Source: Caldinitratiruptor microaerophilus
GTDB taxonomy: Bacteria > Bacillota > Sulfobacillia > Symbiobacteriales > ZC4RG38
Direction: 5' to 3'
DNA: 64,000 nt
Assembly: GCF_025999835.1 (NCBI RefSeq)
Contig: NZ_AP025628.1
Coordinates: 3,286,001-3,350,000 of the forward strand
Shown here: piece by piece, positions 33,182 through 41,372 of the stretch
Position numbering within the stretch: position 1 is the first letter of the stretch
Layout: every line of letters begins with the position of its first letter
Notes under the pieces: generated by a model
What the model was told of the DNA's origin: nothing
The model's database searches: none
The model's input: only the letters and a program-made list of their open reading frames with translations
Made by a program: the position numbers and the translations under genes

Positions 33182-35884
33182 GTGGACGCCTTCTGGCTCC
33201 CCGGTCTGGCCGGTGTGCCCACCCGCACCCTCCGGGTGGGCCGGGCGGAACTCACCGTGCCGGACCTGACCCCGGCGCACCTGGAGCACCTGAGCACCAC
33301 GCTCCTCGAGAACCGCCGCCGCCACCTCGCCGGGCGGAGGACGGCGGAGATCCTGGCCGCGCTGGAGGCCGTGGCGGCGCGCTGGCGCGACCCCTCTTAC
33401 CCCCTGCGCCGGGCGGCCGAAGAGTGGCTCCCGGCAGTCACGGGCTACGCGCCCGCGATGGTCGCCGAAGGGCTCCGCGCCCAGGTGGAGCGGGCCGCCG
33501 GCCCCGCGCTCCGGGCGCTCCTGGCCGCCGAGCTGCCCGAGGGTGCCCTCGACGGCTTTGTCCCCCACCCCGGCGGCAGCGGGTGGACCCGGGCCTTCGG
33601 GCCGGAGCTGACGGGTTTCGTGTTCAGCGGCAATGTCCCCGGCATCCCGGCCTTTCACCTGGCGACGGGCCTCCTCATCCGGTCCGCCTGCCTGGCGAAG
33701 ACCGCCACAGGGGAGCCGCTCTTCGCCGCGCTGTGGTGCCGCTCCCTGGCGGAGGTCGACCCGGGTCTCGGGGCCTGCGTGGCGGCGGCCTGGTGGCCCG
33801 GTGAGGCCGCCGACCTCCACCAGGCCGCCTTCCGGCGGGCGACGGCCGTCGTGGCCTTCGGCAGCGACCCGAGCCTGGCGGCCCTGCGCCCGCACCTCCC
33901 GCCGGGTTGCCGCTTCGTAGCGCACGGGTCACGCATGAGCCTCGGGGCGATCGCCCGGGAGGCCATGACGCCGGCAGGCCTTCCGGACCTGGCCGGGCGC
34001 GCCGCCCGGGACGTGGCCTTCTACGACCAGCAGGGGTGCGTATCGCCGCACGCCATCTTCGTCGAGGAAGGGGGCGAGCGATCCCCCGCCGACTTCGCCG
34101 CCGCCCTGGCCGCCGCCCTGGAGCGCCTGCAGGGCGTGTGGCCGCGGGCGGCGCTGGGTCCCGAGGACGCGGCGGACATCCAGGTGGCCCGCGGGGAGTA
34201 CCGGTTCGTGCCCGGCGCCCGAATCTGGACCTCGCCCGGCTCCACCGCCTGGAGCGTGGTGTACCTCCCGCAGCCGGGGCTCGAGGCATCGACCCTGGGC
34301 CGCTTCGTCTTCGTCCACCCGGTGCCGGACCTGGCGGCCATCGCCGGCCTGGCGGCTCCCTGGGCCGGGGTGCTCCAGACCTGCAGCTACGCCGGCCCGC
34401 CCGAGCGGGGCCGGGCGCTGGCCGCGGCCCTGGCGCCCCTGGGCCTCAGCCGCCTCTGCCCCGTCGGCCGGGCTCAGGAACCGGCGCCCGCCTGGCACCA
34501 CGACGGCAGCCCCGTGCTCCTGCCGCTCCTGCACTGGTGCGACGTGGAGGCGCCGGTGCAGGGCGCCGTCCGGGAGGAGGACGTGCCCGCTCCGGCCCGC
34601 GGCGGTCCGGCCGGGGGCGACCTGAAGGTCCTGCAGTCCCGCCACCTCCTGCACTCCGAGCACGACTTCCGGATGGCGCGGGAGAAGGGGCCGGTCGTCA
34701 TCGTCCGGGGCGAGGGGTCCACCGTCTGGGACTCGGACGGCCGGGCCTACCTGGACGCGCAGGCAGGGCTGTGCCTGGTCAACGTCGGCTACGGGCGACG
34801 GGAACTGGCCGAGGCGGCGCGCCGGCAGATGGAGGCCCTGCCCTACTACCACACGTACTGGCGCTTCGGCAACGAGCCCGCCGTCCGGCTCGCGGCCCGG
34901 CTGGCCGAGCTGGCGCCGCCCGGGCTGGAGCGGGTGTACTTCACCCCCGGCGGTGCCGAGGCGGTGGAGGTGGGCATCAAGCTGGCGCGGGCATACCACC
35001 GGGCCCGCGGCGAGCCCGGCCGTCACAAGATCCTGGCGTTCCGCAACGCCTACCACGGGTCGACCTACGGCGCGCTGTCCGCCACCGGTCTGGCACCCCA
35101 CCGCGACCCGTTCGGGCCGCTGGTGCCGGGATTCGTGCACGTCGAGCCGGGTGACCTGGCCGCCCTGGAGGCGGCCCTGGCAGCGGAGGGGCCGGAGACG
35201 GTGGCGGCCCTGGTCGCCGAGCCCATCCCGGCCGTCGGCGGCGTCACCGTGCCGCCTCCGGACTACTGGCCCCGGGTCCGGGCGCTTCTGGACCGGCACG
35301 GCGTCCTCCTCGTCGCCGACGAGGTGCTGACCGGCATGGGCCGCTGCGGGACGGTGTGGTGCCTGGAAGGGGTGTACGGGGTCGTCCCGGACATCCTGGC
35401 CACGGCGAAGGGGCTGACGTCGGGCTACCTGCCGCTCGGGGCCACGATCGTCCACCGGCGCATCGCCGGCGCCCTGGAGGCGGCCGACCTCCCCTTCCTC
35501 CACGGCCACACCTACTCCGGGCACCCCGTGGCGTGTGCCGTGGCCCTGGCCGCCGTGGACATCCTCCTCCGCGAGGACCTGCCCCGGCGGGCAGCCGAGC
35601 TGGGCGCACGGCTCATGGACCGCCTCCGGGCCGCGGGCAACCCCCACTTTGCCGACGTCCGGGGCCAGGGGCTCCTCATCGGCGTGGCCCTGCCGTGGCC
35701 GGACGGGACCCAGTTCCGGGTCGAGGAGGCCTGCTTCCGGCGGGGGGTCATCATCGGCGTGTGCCCGTACACCCCCGTCCTGATGCTGACGCCGCCCCTG
35801 ACCATCCGGGAGGAGGAAGTCGACCGCCTCGTCGCCGTCGTCGACGAGGCGGTACGGGAAGTGGGGGCGGGGGCGCCCCGGTAG
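33182..35884 (+). CDS. Fusion of LuxC-type acyl reductase and class III aminotransferase
   Basis: 900 aa from the GTG at 33182, one base after the luxE-like stop. Residues 1-455 are a LuxC reductase: NAD(P)-binding region FVFSGNVPGIPAFHLATGLL and the catalytic Cys286 in YDQQGCVSPHAIFV, which takes an acyl group from LuxE and is reduced to an aldehyde. A linker of about 30 residues follows, then from about 483 a full class III PLP aminotransferase: FTPGGAEAVEVGIKLAR, PLP-contacting Asp713 (VADEVLTGMGR) and Schiff-base Lys743 (TAKGLTSGY). Both halves keep their catalytic residues. The fusion would turn a carboxylate, once activated, into a primary amine without releasing the aldehyde. A shift in frame or assembly error is unlikely because the frame is continuous. 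Confidence 0.9.
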   Translation: MDAFWLPGLAGVPTRTLRVGRAELTVPDLTPAHLEHLSTTLLENRRRHLAGRRTAEILAALEAVAARWRDPSYPLRRAAEEWLPAVTGYAPAMVAEGLRAQVERAAGPALRALLAAELPEGALDGFVPHPGGSGWTRAFGPELTGFVFSGNVPGIPAFHLATGLLIRSACLAKTATGEPLFAALWCRSLAEVDPGLGACVAAAWWPGEAADLHQAAFRRATAVVAFGSDPSLAALRPHLPPGCRFVAHGSRMSLGAIAREAMTPAGLPDLAGRAARDVAFYDQQGCVSPHAIFVEEGGERSPADFAAALAAALERLQGVWPRAALGPEDAADIQVARGEYRFVPGARIWTSPGSTAWSVVYLPQPGLEASTLGRFVFVHPVPDLAAIAGLAAPWAGVLQTCSYAGPPERGRALAAALAPLGLSRLCPVGRAQEPAPAWHHDGSPVLLPLLHWCDVEAPVQGAVREEDVPAPARGGPAGGDLKVLQSRHLLHSEHDFRMAREKGPVVIVRGEGSTVWDSDGRAYLDAQAGLCLVNVGYGRRELAEAARRQMEALPYYHTYWRFGNEPAVRLAARLAELAPPGLERVYFTPGGAEAVEVGIKLARAYHRARGEPGRHKILAFRNAYHGSTYGALSATGLAPHRDPFGPLVPGFVHVEPGDLAALEAALAAEGPETVAALVAEPIPAVGGVTVPPPDYWPRVRALLDRHGVLLVADEVLTGMGRCGTVWCLEGVYGVVPDILATAKGLTSGYLPLGATIVHRRIAGALEAADLPFLHGHTYSGHPVACAVALAAVDILLREDLPRRAAELGARLMDRLRAAGNPHFADVRGQGLLIGVALPWPDGTQFRVEEACFRRGVIIGVCPYTPVLMLTPPLTIREEEVDRLVAVVDEAVREVGAGAPR

Positions 35885-35926
35885 CCGCACGGCCCGGCCC
35901 CCTCCCCGAGGCCGGCCCGTGCGCCG

Positions 35927-37006
35927 TCAAGCCAGCCACTGCCGGACAAGCGTGAGGAACTGCGTTAGCCAGCCATAGATCCGGTCGACCCAGGCGCGCA
36001 GGAGCGGCGTGTCCGTCCCCAGGAACGCGTGGAGTTCCGCCCGGGCCTTGGCCAGCTGGTCGTGGACGCCCTGCCAGTCGACGTTCGCTGCCTTCATCTT
36101 CTGCACCAGGACGACGAGCTCGTCGACCATCTCGTCGCTGAGTCTGACGCCCAGGTCGGCGGCGACGCTCCGAATCAGCCGGCGGATCGACTCGGGGGAG
36201 TTCGACGGGTGCTGCGCCATCCGCTCCTTCAACCGGGTCATGAAGGCGGCGGCCAGGTCGGGGTTGCCCACCGCCCGGGCGAGCCGGATCGTCTGCGCCA
36301 CCTCGGCCGGCGCCACCGCCTTGCGCTCGGGCGCCAGCGCCGTCCCGGCGGCGGTCTCGTATGCCTTCAGGATGCCGGCCAGGGCGGCGGTGCCGGAGAC
36401 ATCGAACGGAGCGGCCACCGTGACCTCGGCGTCCCGGATGCCGGCCGTGGCGAGCGCGTTCTCGTACATGGCCGGGGTGACGGTCGTGATGTGACGCGTC
36501 GTGACCCGGATGCCCGATCCGGACGGCGCCGGCCGCACCAGCACGGACGAGATCGCCCGGGAGCCGATGGTGCGGGCGTCGAAGTGGGCGCCCAGCAGCC
36601 GGTGCTCCTCGGCGTTCGTGACGGTCAGTTCGACGGCTCCCTCCGGGACGGAGAGCAGCGCCGCGAGGGCCGCCTTTTCCCCGGCCGTGAGGTCGGCTCC
36701 CCAGGTCACGACGACCTTCCCCCCGGTGCGGTCACCACCCCCGGCGGCCGCCCCGCCCTTCGCCGCCGCAAGCGCCGTGGACGCCCCGCGCACACCGAGC
36801 CGGGCGTCTGCTTGCACCGCGCTACCGGATACCGCCTGCAGCCTGGCGCCGGAGCCCCCTACCAGCTTCACGCCGGCCCCCAGCGTCGCCCGGGCTCCGA
36901 GGCCGATCCCTGCCCGGCTTCCCGCAGCCCCGGCCGCCACGGGCAGCAGCAGCGCAACGCCGGCCATGGCCGCCGCACTCAACCACCTGCTCGTTCGGCG
37001 GGTCAT
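35927..37006 (-). CDS. DUF1002 family secreted protein (YpuA-like)
   Basis: 359 aa with a signal peptide (MAGVALLLPVAAGAAG) and a low-complexity Gly/Ala region to about residue 95. The DUF1002 domain follows: WGADLTAGEKAALAALL, VTNAEEHRLLGAHFDARTIGSRAISSVLV, then VTPAMYENALATAGIRDAEVTVAAPFDVSGTAALAGI. The family is widespread in spore formers (YpuA of Bacillus); its function is unknown, with links to envelope or germination suggested by its distribution only. It is convergent with the luxC fusion and divergent from the SDR at 37232. Confidence 0.88.
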   Translation of the reverse strand: MTRRTSRWLSAAAMAGVALLLPVAAGAAGSRAGIGLGARATLGAGVKLVGGSGARLQAVSGSAVQADARLGVRGASTALAAAKGGAAAGGGDRTGGKVVVTWGADLTAGEKAALAALLSVPEGAVELTVTNAEEHRLLGAHFDARTIGSRAISSVLVRPAPSGSGIRVTTRHITTVTPAMYENALATAGIRDAEVTVAAPFDVSGTAALAGILKAYETAAGTALAPERKAVAPAEVAQTIRLARAVGNPDLAAAFMTRLKERMAQHPSNSPESIRRLIRSVAADLGVRLSDEMVDELVVLVQKMKAANVDWQGVHDQLAKARAELHAFLGTDTPLLRAWVDRIYGWLTQFLTLVRQWLA

Positions 37007-37231
37007 CTCTCTCAGCCCCCTCTCACTGTGTATCTACGCAGAGGTATCGCAGCCGGAGCGGAAAAGATGTCCGTCGCCGGGGCGCGGCGCAAGGCGGCGC
37101 CGGCGTGTTCGCACCACCGGACACGTGCGATGGGGGCAGGAACCGTGCCCCCGGGGACCTAATTGACGTGTGACAGTGGACGGTGCAGCGAACCTGGCTG
37201 TGAAGCAGCGCCAGTGGGAGGCAAGGCGACG

Positions 37232-37990
37232 ATGCGGCTGGCAGGCAAGAGGGCGCTCGTGACGGGAGCCGGATCGGGCATCGGACGGGCCATCGCGGTG
37301 GCGTTCGCGGCCGAAGGGGCCCGGGTCGGGATCGTGGACGTGGATCCGGCGGGCGGCGAGGAAACCCTGGCAGAGGTGCGCCGGCTGTCCGGCGGGTTCT
37401 TCTTCGCCGCCGACGTCTCCAAGGCGGCGGACGCCGAAGCCATGGTCGCCGCAGCGGTCCGGGAGCTGGGCGGGCTGGACGTGCTCGTGAACAATGCGGG
37501 GGTGGGGGTGGCCGCCACCCTCCACGAGACGTCGCTGGAGGACTGGCAGCGCGTCATCGACATCGACCTGACCGGGGTCTTCCTCGGGTGCAAGTACGCC
37601 ATTCCGGTGTTCCTGAACCAGGGGCACGGCAACATCATCAACATCGCCTCGGTCGCCGGCCTCGTGGGGGTGGCGAACCGGGCGGCGTACAACGCCGCCA
37701 AGGCGGGGGTGGTGGGCCTCACGAAGTCCATCGCGGCCGACTACTCCGCCCGCGGCATCCGGGCCAACGCGATCTGCCCGGGGACCGTCGACTCTCCCTG
37801 GATCCAGAAGATCCTGGCCTCCGACCCGGACGCGGCCGCCACCCGGCGGAAGATGGAGCAGCGCCAGCTCCTCGGGCGCATGGGCAGGCCGGAGGAGATC
37901 GCGCGCCTCGCCGTCTACCTGGCCTCCGACGAGAGCGAGTTCATGACGGGCTCCGCCGTCGTGATCGACGGCGGGATGACCGCCGTCTAG
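37232..37990 (+). CDS. SDR family NAD(P)-dependent oxidoreductase
   Basis: 252 aa classical SDR: TGAGSGIG, an acidic VGIVDVD that favours NAD, NNAG, the catalytic Ser in NIASVAGL, and YNAAK with Tyr and Lys; the C-terminus VIDGGMTAV is typical. It is most like FabG/levodione-type reductases, but the substrate cannot be fixed. The ATG at 37232 follows GGGAGG; upstream in-frame codons lack one. A small membrane frame is convergent downstream. Confidence 0.9.
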   Translation: MRLAGKRALVTGAGSGIGRAIAVAFAAEGARVGIVDVDPAGGEETLAEVRRLSGGFFFAADVSKAADAEAMVAAAVRELGGLDVLVNNAGVGVAATLHETSLEDWQRVIDIDLTGVFLGCKYAIPVFLNQGHGNIINIASVAGLVGVANRAAYNAAKAGVVGLTKSIAADYSARGIRANAICPGTVDSPWIQKILASDPDAAATRRKMEQRQLLGRMGRPEEIARLAVYLASDESEFMTGSAVVIDGGMTAV

Positions 37991-38008
37991 CGCGGGGCGC
38001 CGGTGCGG

Positions 38009-38263
38009 TCAGGCGGCCCCGCCCCGCAGGGCCAGCGCCAGGAGTTTCCCCAGGGAGACGAGGAGCTGCGCCGCGGCGAAGGTCTGGCCGAACGCCGTGG
38101 CGGTGGCTGACCGCAGGATGGACAGGGCGATCACGACCTCCAGGAGCGACCGGGTGGCGGAGTGCGGCGTGTTGCGGGCGTTCTCGACGGCAGCCACCAG
38201 GAGGATCGCGGGCAGTCCGAGGGCGGTCAGCGGCACCTCCTGTGCGGCTTCCACGCGGATCAC
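38009..38263 (-). CDS. Possible small hydrophobic protein
   Basis: 84 codons from a GTG at 38263. The product is hydrophobic and Ala/Leu-rich (ALGLPAILLVAAVENA, SLLEVVIALSILRSA, TFAAAQLLVSLGKLLALAL), compatible with two or three short membrane helices. No family recognised and the ribosome-binding site is not convincing. It may be a small gene whose leader carries the repeats at 38.3-38.6 kb. Confidence 0.4.
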   Translation of the reverse strand: MIRVEAAQEVPLTALGLPAILLVAAVENARNTPHSATRSLLEVVIALSILRSATATAFGQTFAAAQLLVSLGKLLALALRGGAA

Positions 38264-38349
38264 CCTGGCGTGCGCGGGCAGGGGCGCAGGGCACGTGCCC
38301 GGCGCCCCTACACAGTTTGCGTAACGACTTCGCGTCTGGGCATGGGACC

Positions 38350-38643
38350 TGGTTTACGGAACGCCGCCGTACGGTGAACTTCGGCCCGCAAGACGCGCCG
38401 AACCCTCCCGCACGACGGCGTCTCAAGGTCTCGTGTGCAGTTCAGGAACCACGAACCGAAGCGTAGCGGTCCCTGATTTGCACAACAGCCTGCCCCGGGG
38501 TGGAGTCTAGTTGACAGAACCCAAACGTATGGTGAACTCAAGCGCTCGAGGGAGGGTCCGAAACCTCCCGCACGGGGGCGTCTCAAGACCTCGCGTGCAG
38601 ATCAGGCACCGCTAGCCGAAGCGTAGCGGTGCCTGATCTGCAC
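38350..38643. repeat. Interspersed repeat array: cores and two 49-nt hairpins (copies 2 and 3)
   Basis: Hairpins of exactly 49 nt lie at 38435-38483 (begins GTGCAGTTCAGG, ends TGATTTGCAC) and 38595-38643 (a near-perfect palindrome beginning GTGCAGATCAGG). The 111 bp between them match in inverted orientation the 112-bp core near 24 kb. A third, more diverged core lies left of the first hairpin (about 38350-38434), sharing ACGGTGAAC, CCTCCCGCACG and GGCGTCTCAAG with the second. The unit is thus core plus hairpin with a period of about 160 bp. Confidence 0.75.
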
Positions 38644-38942
38644 GTCCCCAGGCTCGAGCCCGACACCCACCACGCGGATCGCGCCCGCGCGGTGGCGTTT
38701 CGACCGGACGTCTCAGCCGCTGACCACCCGACCTGCACCAACGCCGCGGAGGGCGCGGGTACCGAGCCCACGGTTTCGGCTGCCGGCCAAGGCTCCGGCG
38801 CCCCCACCGCGGCGTCGGCGATCACGGCTGTGGCGTCGCCTCCGGGCGCGGCCCCGCGAACGGTCACGGTGCTGCCACCGTGGCGGCGTGCGGAGAGGGA
38901 TACTGGGAAGACGGATCATCGTTTGGGAGAGCCAGATCGTGG
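38644..38942. other. 299-bp gene-free stretch
   Basis: Frames on both strands are Ala/Thr/Pro-rich without a recognised domain, and one overlaps the repeat; I do not call a gene. Confidence 0.4.
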
Positions 38943-39005
38943 CTTCCAAGCTTGACTTCCAAGTTATCTTCCAAGTAACATGACAACTAGCATGTTGCTT
39001 GTAAG
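38943..39005 (+). promoter_or_regulatory. Promoter and 14-10-14 operator of the AlbA-type regulator
   Basis: The pair TTGACT (38952-38957) and TAACAT (38976-38981), spacer 18 bp, forms a promoter. CTTCCAAG occurs three times at 38943, 38956 and 38968, about one helical turn apart. The last copy starts an inverted repeat, CTTCCAAGTAACAT (38968-38981), ten bases, ATGTTGCTTGTAAG (38992-39005). The same 14-10-14 design recurs at 40800-40837. Confidence 0.7.
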
Positions 39006-39017
39006 TTGGTGAGTGGG

Positions 39018-40790
39018 ATGTTGGAAGATGACCTCGCCCAATTGGTGGAGGACCTTCGCCACTTTCGTGCCGACACGAGCCGGGTGGAGGCCAAGAAGGC
39101 GAGTCGCGTGCTCCCCCAACGGTTGTGGGAGACCCTCTCCGCGTTTGCCAATACCCCAGGCGGTGGCGTGATCATCCTCGGTCTCGACGAAGAAGCGGGG
39201 TTCGCGACGGTCGGCGTGGAAGACCCGGGAAAGATCCAGGCCGATGTCGCCTCCCTTTGCGACCAGATGGAGCCTCCACTGCGGCCACTCATCGAACTCC
39301 ACCGGTTCGAGGGGAGAACGATCGTCACGGTGGAAGTGCCGGAGGTTCCCTTCAATCAGAAGCCCTGCTTTTACAAGGGCGCCGGTCTCATGGGGGGCGC
39401 GTTCATTCGTGTGGCAGATGGCGATCGAAGACTGACCCAGTACGAAGTCCAGTTGTTCCTGGACGCGAGAGGACAGCCAACGTACGATCTCGAGCCTGTT
39501 CCTGGTACTACGTTGAAGGACCTCGATGAGGACCTCCTCAAGCAGTTCTTGGGGAATCTTCGCAGGAAAACCGGAACCCCTTATCACGGGTGGGGGGACG
39601 ACCGTCTCCTCCGGGTTTTCCGGGTAATCACGGAGCATGAAGGAGTCTTGACGCCGACCCTGGCCGGCTACCTAACGTTCGGTGTTTATCCACAGGAAGT
39701 ATTTCCCGGCCTGCACTTGACGGTCGTTCGCTACCCCAGCGTTAGAGCCGGAGACACCGGCCCCCATGGCGAGCGTCTCGTCGATAACGTGAAAGTTGAA
39801 GGTAACATCATCACGATGCTCGAGGAAGGGCTTCGTGCGATCCGCAAGAACATCGCGACCCGCGCGGTGATCCGCGGGTTGTTCCGGGAGGACGTGCCCG
39901 AGTACCCATTCGAGTTTCTGCGTGAGGCACTCGTGAATGCCCTCGTCCACCGCGACTACTCCCCCCTTGCCCGGGGTAGCGCCGTGCAGGTGAGGATCTT
40001 CCCCGACCGCATCGAGATCGAGAACCCCGGCGGTCTCTTTGGACCTGTCACAGAGGAGCGTCTGGGGGAGCCAGGGCTCCAGTCCTCCCGCAACGCGTAC
40101 CTGTTGAAGATTCTCGAAGACTTGCCCCAGCCCGGCACCGGGCGAGCCGTTTGCGAGAATCGGGGAACGGGAGTCGTAACGATGCTGGAAGCACTGCGCC
40201 GGGCAGGTATGGAACCCCCTGACTTTCACGATTCCCGAACCACGTTCCGCGTCGTCGTTTCCAACGGGAGCTTGCTCGACGAGGAAACCCTTGCGTGGCT
40301 AAACGGTTTGGCCGGCCTACCGCTACGCGACACGCAGCGGCTCGCCCTGGCCTACGTGCGCCGCCATGACAGGATTCGGCATGCCGAGTATCGGCGCCTC
40401 AATCCCCAGCTTGACTCGGGCGAGGTGAGCAAGGAACTGCGCGAACTCATTGCCTTGGGGCTCCTGGAGCCGCACGGAACCAGGCGCTGGACCTATTACA
40501 CCCTGAAGGATTACACCCCGGAGGAGACCGGAGGGCGTCGCGGGAAGGTTGTGGTGTCTGATCCTCAGGCCCAGCAGGTCACCAGGCCCCGGCGCCCGGA
40601 CAGGCGCGAAGAGATCGTACGAGTACTTCGCCAGCACGGCGCCCTCTCTGCAGCGGAGATCGCCGCCCAGCTCGGCTTGACGCGGCAGGCGGTGCTGAAC
40701 TGGTTGAGCGTCTTGCGTGCGGAAGGTCGGGTGGAGACGACGACGCCCACCGTGCGAAGCCCACACGTCCGTTACCGGGTCAGAGACTAG
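39018..40790 (+). CDS. AlbA_2-domain putative transcriptional regulator / ATP-binding protein
   Basis: 590 aa. The N-terminal Schlafen AlbA_2 domain (residues 1-150) shows EAKKASRVLPQRLWETLSAFANTPGGGVIILGLDE. The middle is a divergent GHKL-type ATP-binding region with FLREALVNALVHRDY, RIFPDRIEIENPGGLFGP and ENRGTGVVTMLEALRRAGM. The C-terminus has a winged-helix region (RREEIVRVLRQHGALSAAEIAAQLGLTRQAVLNWLSVLRAEGRVE). This order matches COG2865-type regulators of unknown signal. The palindromic operator over its promoter suggests autoregulation. The ATG at 39018 follows GGTGAGTGGG. A decayed copy of its own ends lies just downstream. Confidence 0.88.
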   Translation: MLEDDLAQLVEDLRHFRADTSRVEAKKASRVLPQRLWETLSAFANTPGGGVIILGLDEEAGFATVGVEDPGKIQADVASLCDQMEPPLRPLIELHRFEGRTIVTVEVPEVPFNQKPCFYKGAGLMGGAFIRVADGDRRLTQYEVQLFLDARGQPTYDLEPVPGTTLKDLDEDLLKQFLGNLRRKTGTPYHGWGDDRLLRVFRVITEHEGVLTPTLAGYLTFGVYPQEVFPGLHLTVVRYPSVRAGDTGPHGERLVDNVKVEGNIITMLEEGLRAIRKNIATRAVIRGLFREDVPEYPFEFLREALVNALVHRDYSPLARGSAVQVRIFPDRIEIENPGGLFGPVTEERLGEPGLQSSRNAYLLKILEDLPQPGTGRAVCENRGTGVVTMLEALRRAGMEPPDFHDSRTTFRVVVSNGSLLDEETLAWLNGLAGLPLRDTQRLALAYVRRHDRIRHAEYRRLNPQLDSGEVSKELRELIALGLLEPHGTRRWTYYTLKDYTPEETGGRRGKVVVSDPQAQQVTRPRRPDRREEIVRVLRQHGALSAAEIAAQLGLTRQAVLNWLSVLRAEGRVETTTPTVRSPHVRYRVRD

Positions 40791-40799
40791 ACAGCACCG

Positions 40800-40837
40800 C
40801 TTACAAGCAACATCCCAACTCGCATGTTGCTTGCAAG
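40800..40837 (+). promoter_or_regulatory. Second 14-10-14 operator, duplicate of the upstream one
   Basis: CTTACAAGCAACAT (40800-40813), ten bases, ATGTTGCTTGCAAG (40824-40837): a 14-bp inverted repeat with one mismatch, nine bases after the stop of the AlbA gene. It is followed 13 bp later by ATG and a sequence matching the first codons of that gene. Confidence 0.7.
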
Positions 40838-40850
40838 CCGGCAGTGCGGG

Positions 40851-41037
40851 ATGTTTGGAAGAGGACCTCGCCCAGCCGGGCGAGGTCGTTCGCCACCTAC
40901 GTGCCGCCTACGGCGGGGTGGAGACCAGGGAGGCGGGCGCGTGCGTTTCTCCTGGTTCGTCTTGCGTGGGCAGGTCGGGGAGAGACCCGCACATCTGCCG
41001 CAGCAGAGCCCCCGCATCCGCTACCCGCTCCGGGATT
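40851..41037 (+). pseudogene. Decayed, internally deleted paralogue of the AlbA gene
   Basis: From 40851 the DNA matches the 5' end of the gene at 39018; after a one-base insertion it translates LEEDLAQPGEVVRHLRAAYGGVE against LEDDLAQLVEDLRHFRADTSRVE. About 100 bp later the frame SPRIRYPLRD (near 41005-41034) matches the extreme C-terminus SPHVRYRVRD of the intact gene. So both ends survive and about 1.6 kb between them is gone. Confidence 0.7.
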
Positions 41038-41069
41038 GGGGAACAGCGGAGGGCACGCGGATTACGCTA

Positions 41070-41099
41070 TTGACAGGTAAACTATCTGTATTGTTAATT
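41070..41099 (+). promoter_or_regulatory. Candidate promoter upstream of the GGDEF gene
   Basis: A perfect TTGACA (41070-41075) with TTAATT (41094-41099) after 18 bp, in a short AT-rich patch. The leader to the GTG at 41373 would be about 265 nt, in which I see no structure. Confidence 0.5.
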
Positions 41100-41372
41100 C
41101 GTATTGAGCAGGCTCCATCTCCCTCGTGGTAGTGGCGCACAACGCCGCGAGCGAGGCGGCGCCCGCTGGCGGACACGGGAGAGGTTTCGCGTGCGGTCAC
41201 CGGCGTATCGGCCGCCCGCCTTGTACCGGCCGGACAGGGCGCACCGCCGTCACCGCGCGCCTTCGACCAGGGGGCGTCTCAGGTGGGCGGCTGAGGAGAC
41301 GGGAGACCTGCCGGCGCCACGCGTCCGGGTTCGCACTGCACTGCGAGACCACGGTTGACGGGAGTCGGTTGT

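Noticed and set aside
38583-38867. 94-codon minus-strand frame
   Set aside because: Overlaps the palindromic repeat, has low-complexity composition and no ribosome-binding site.
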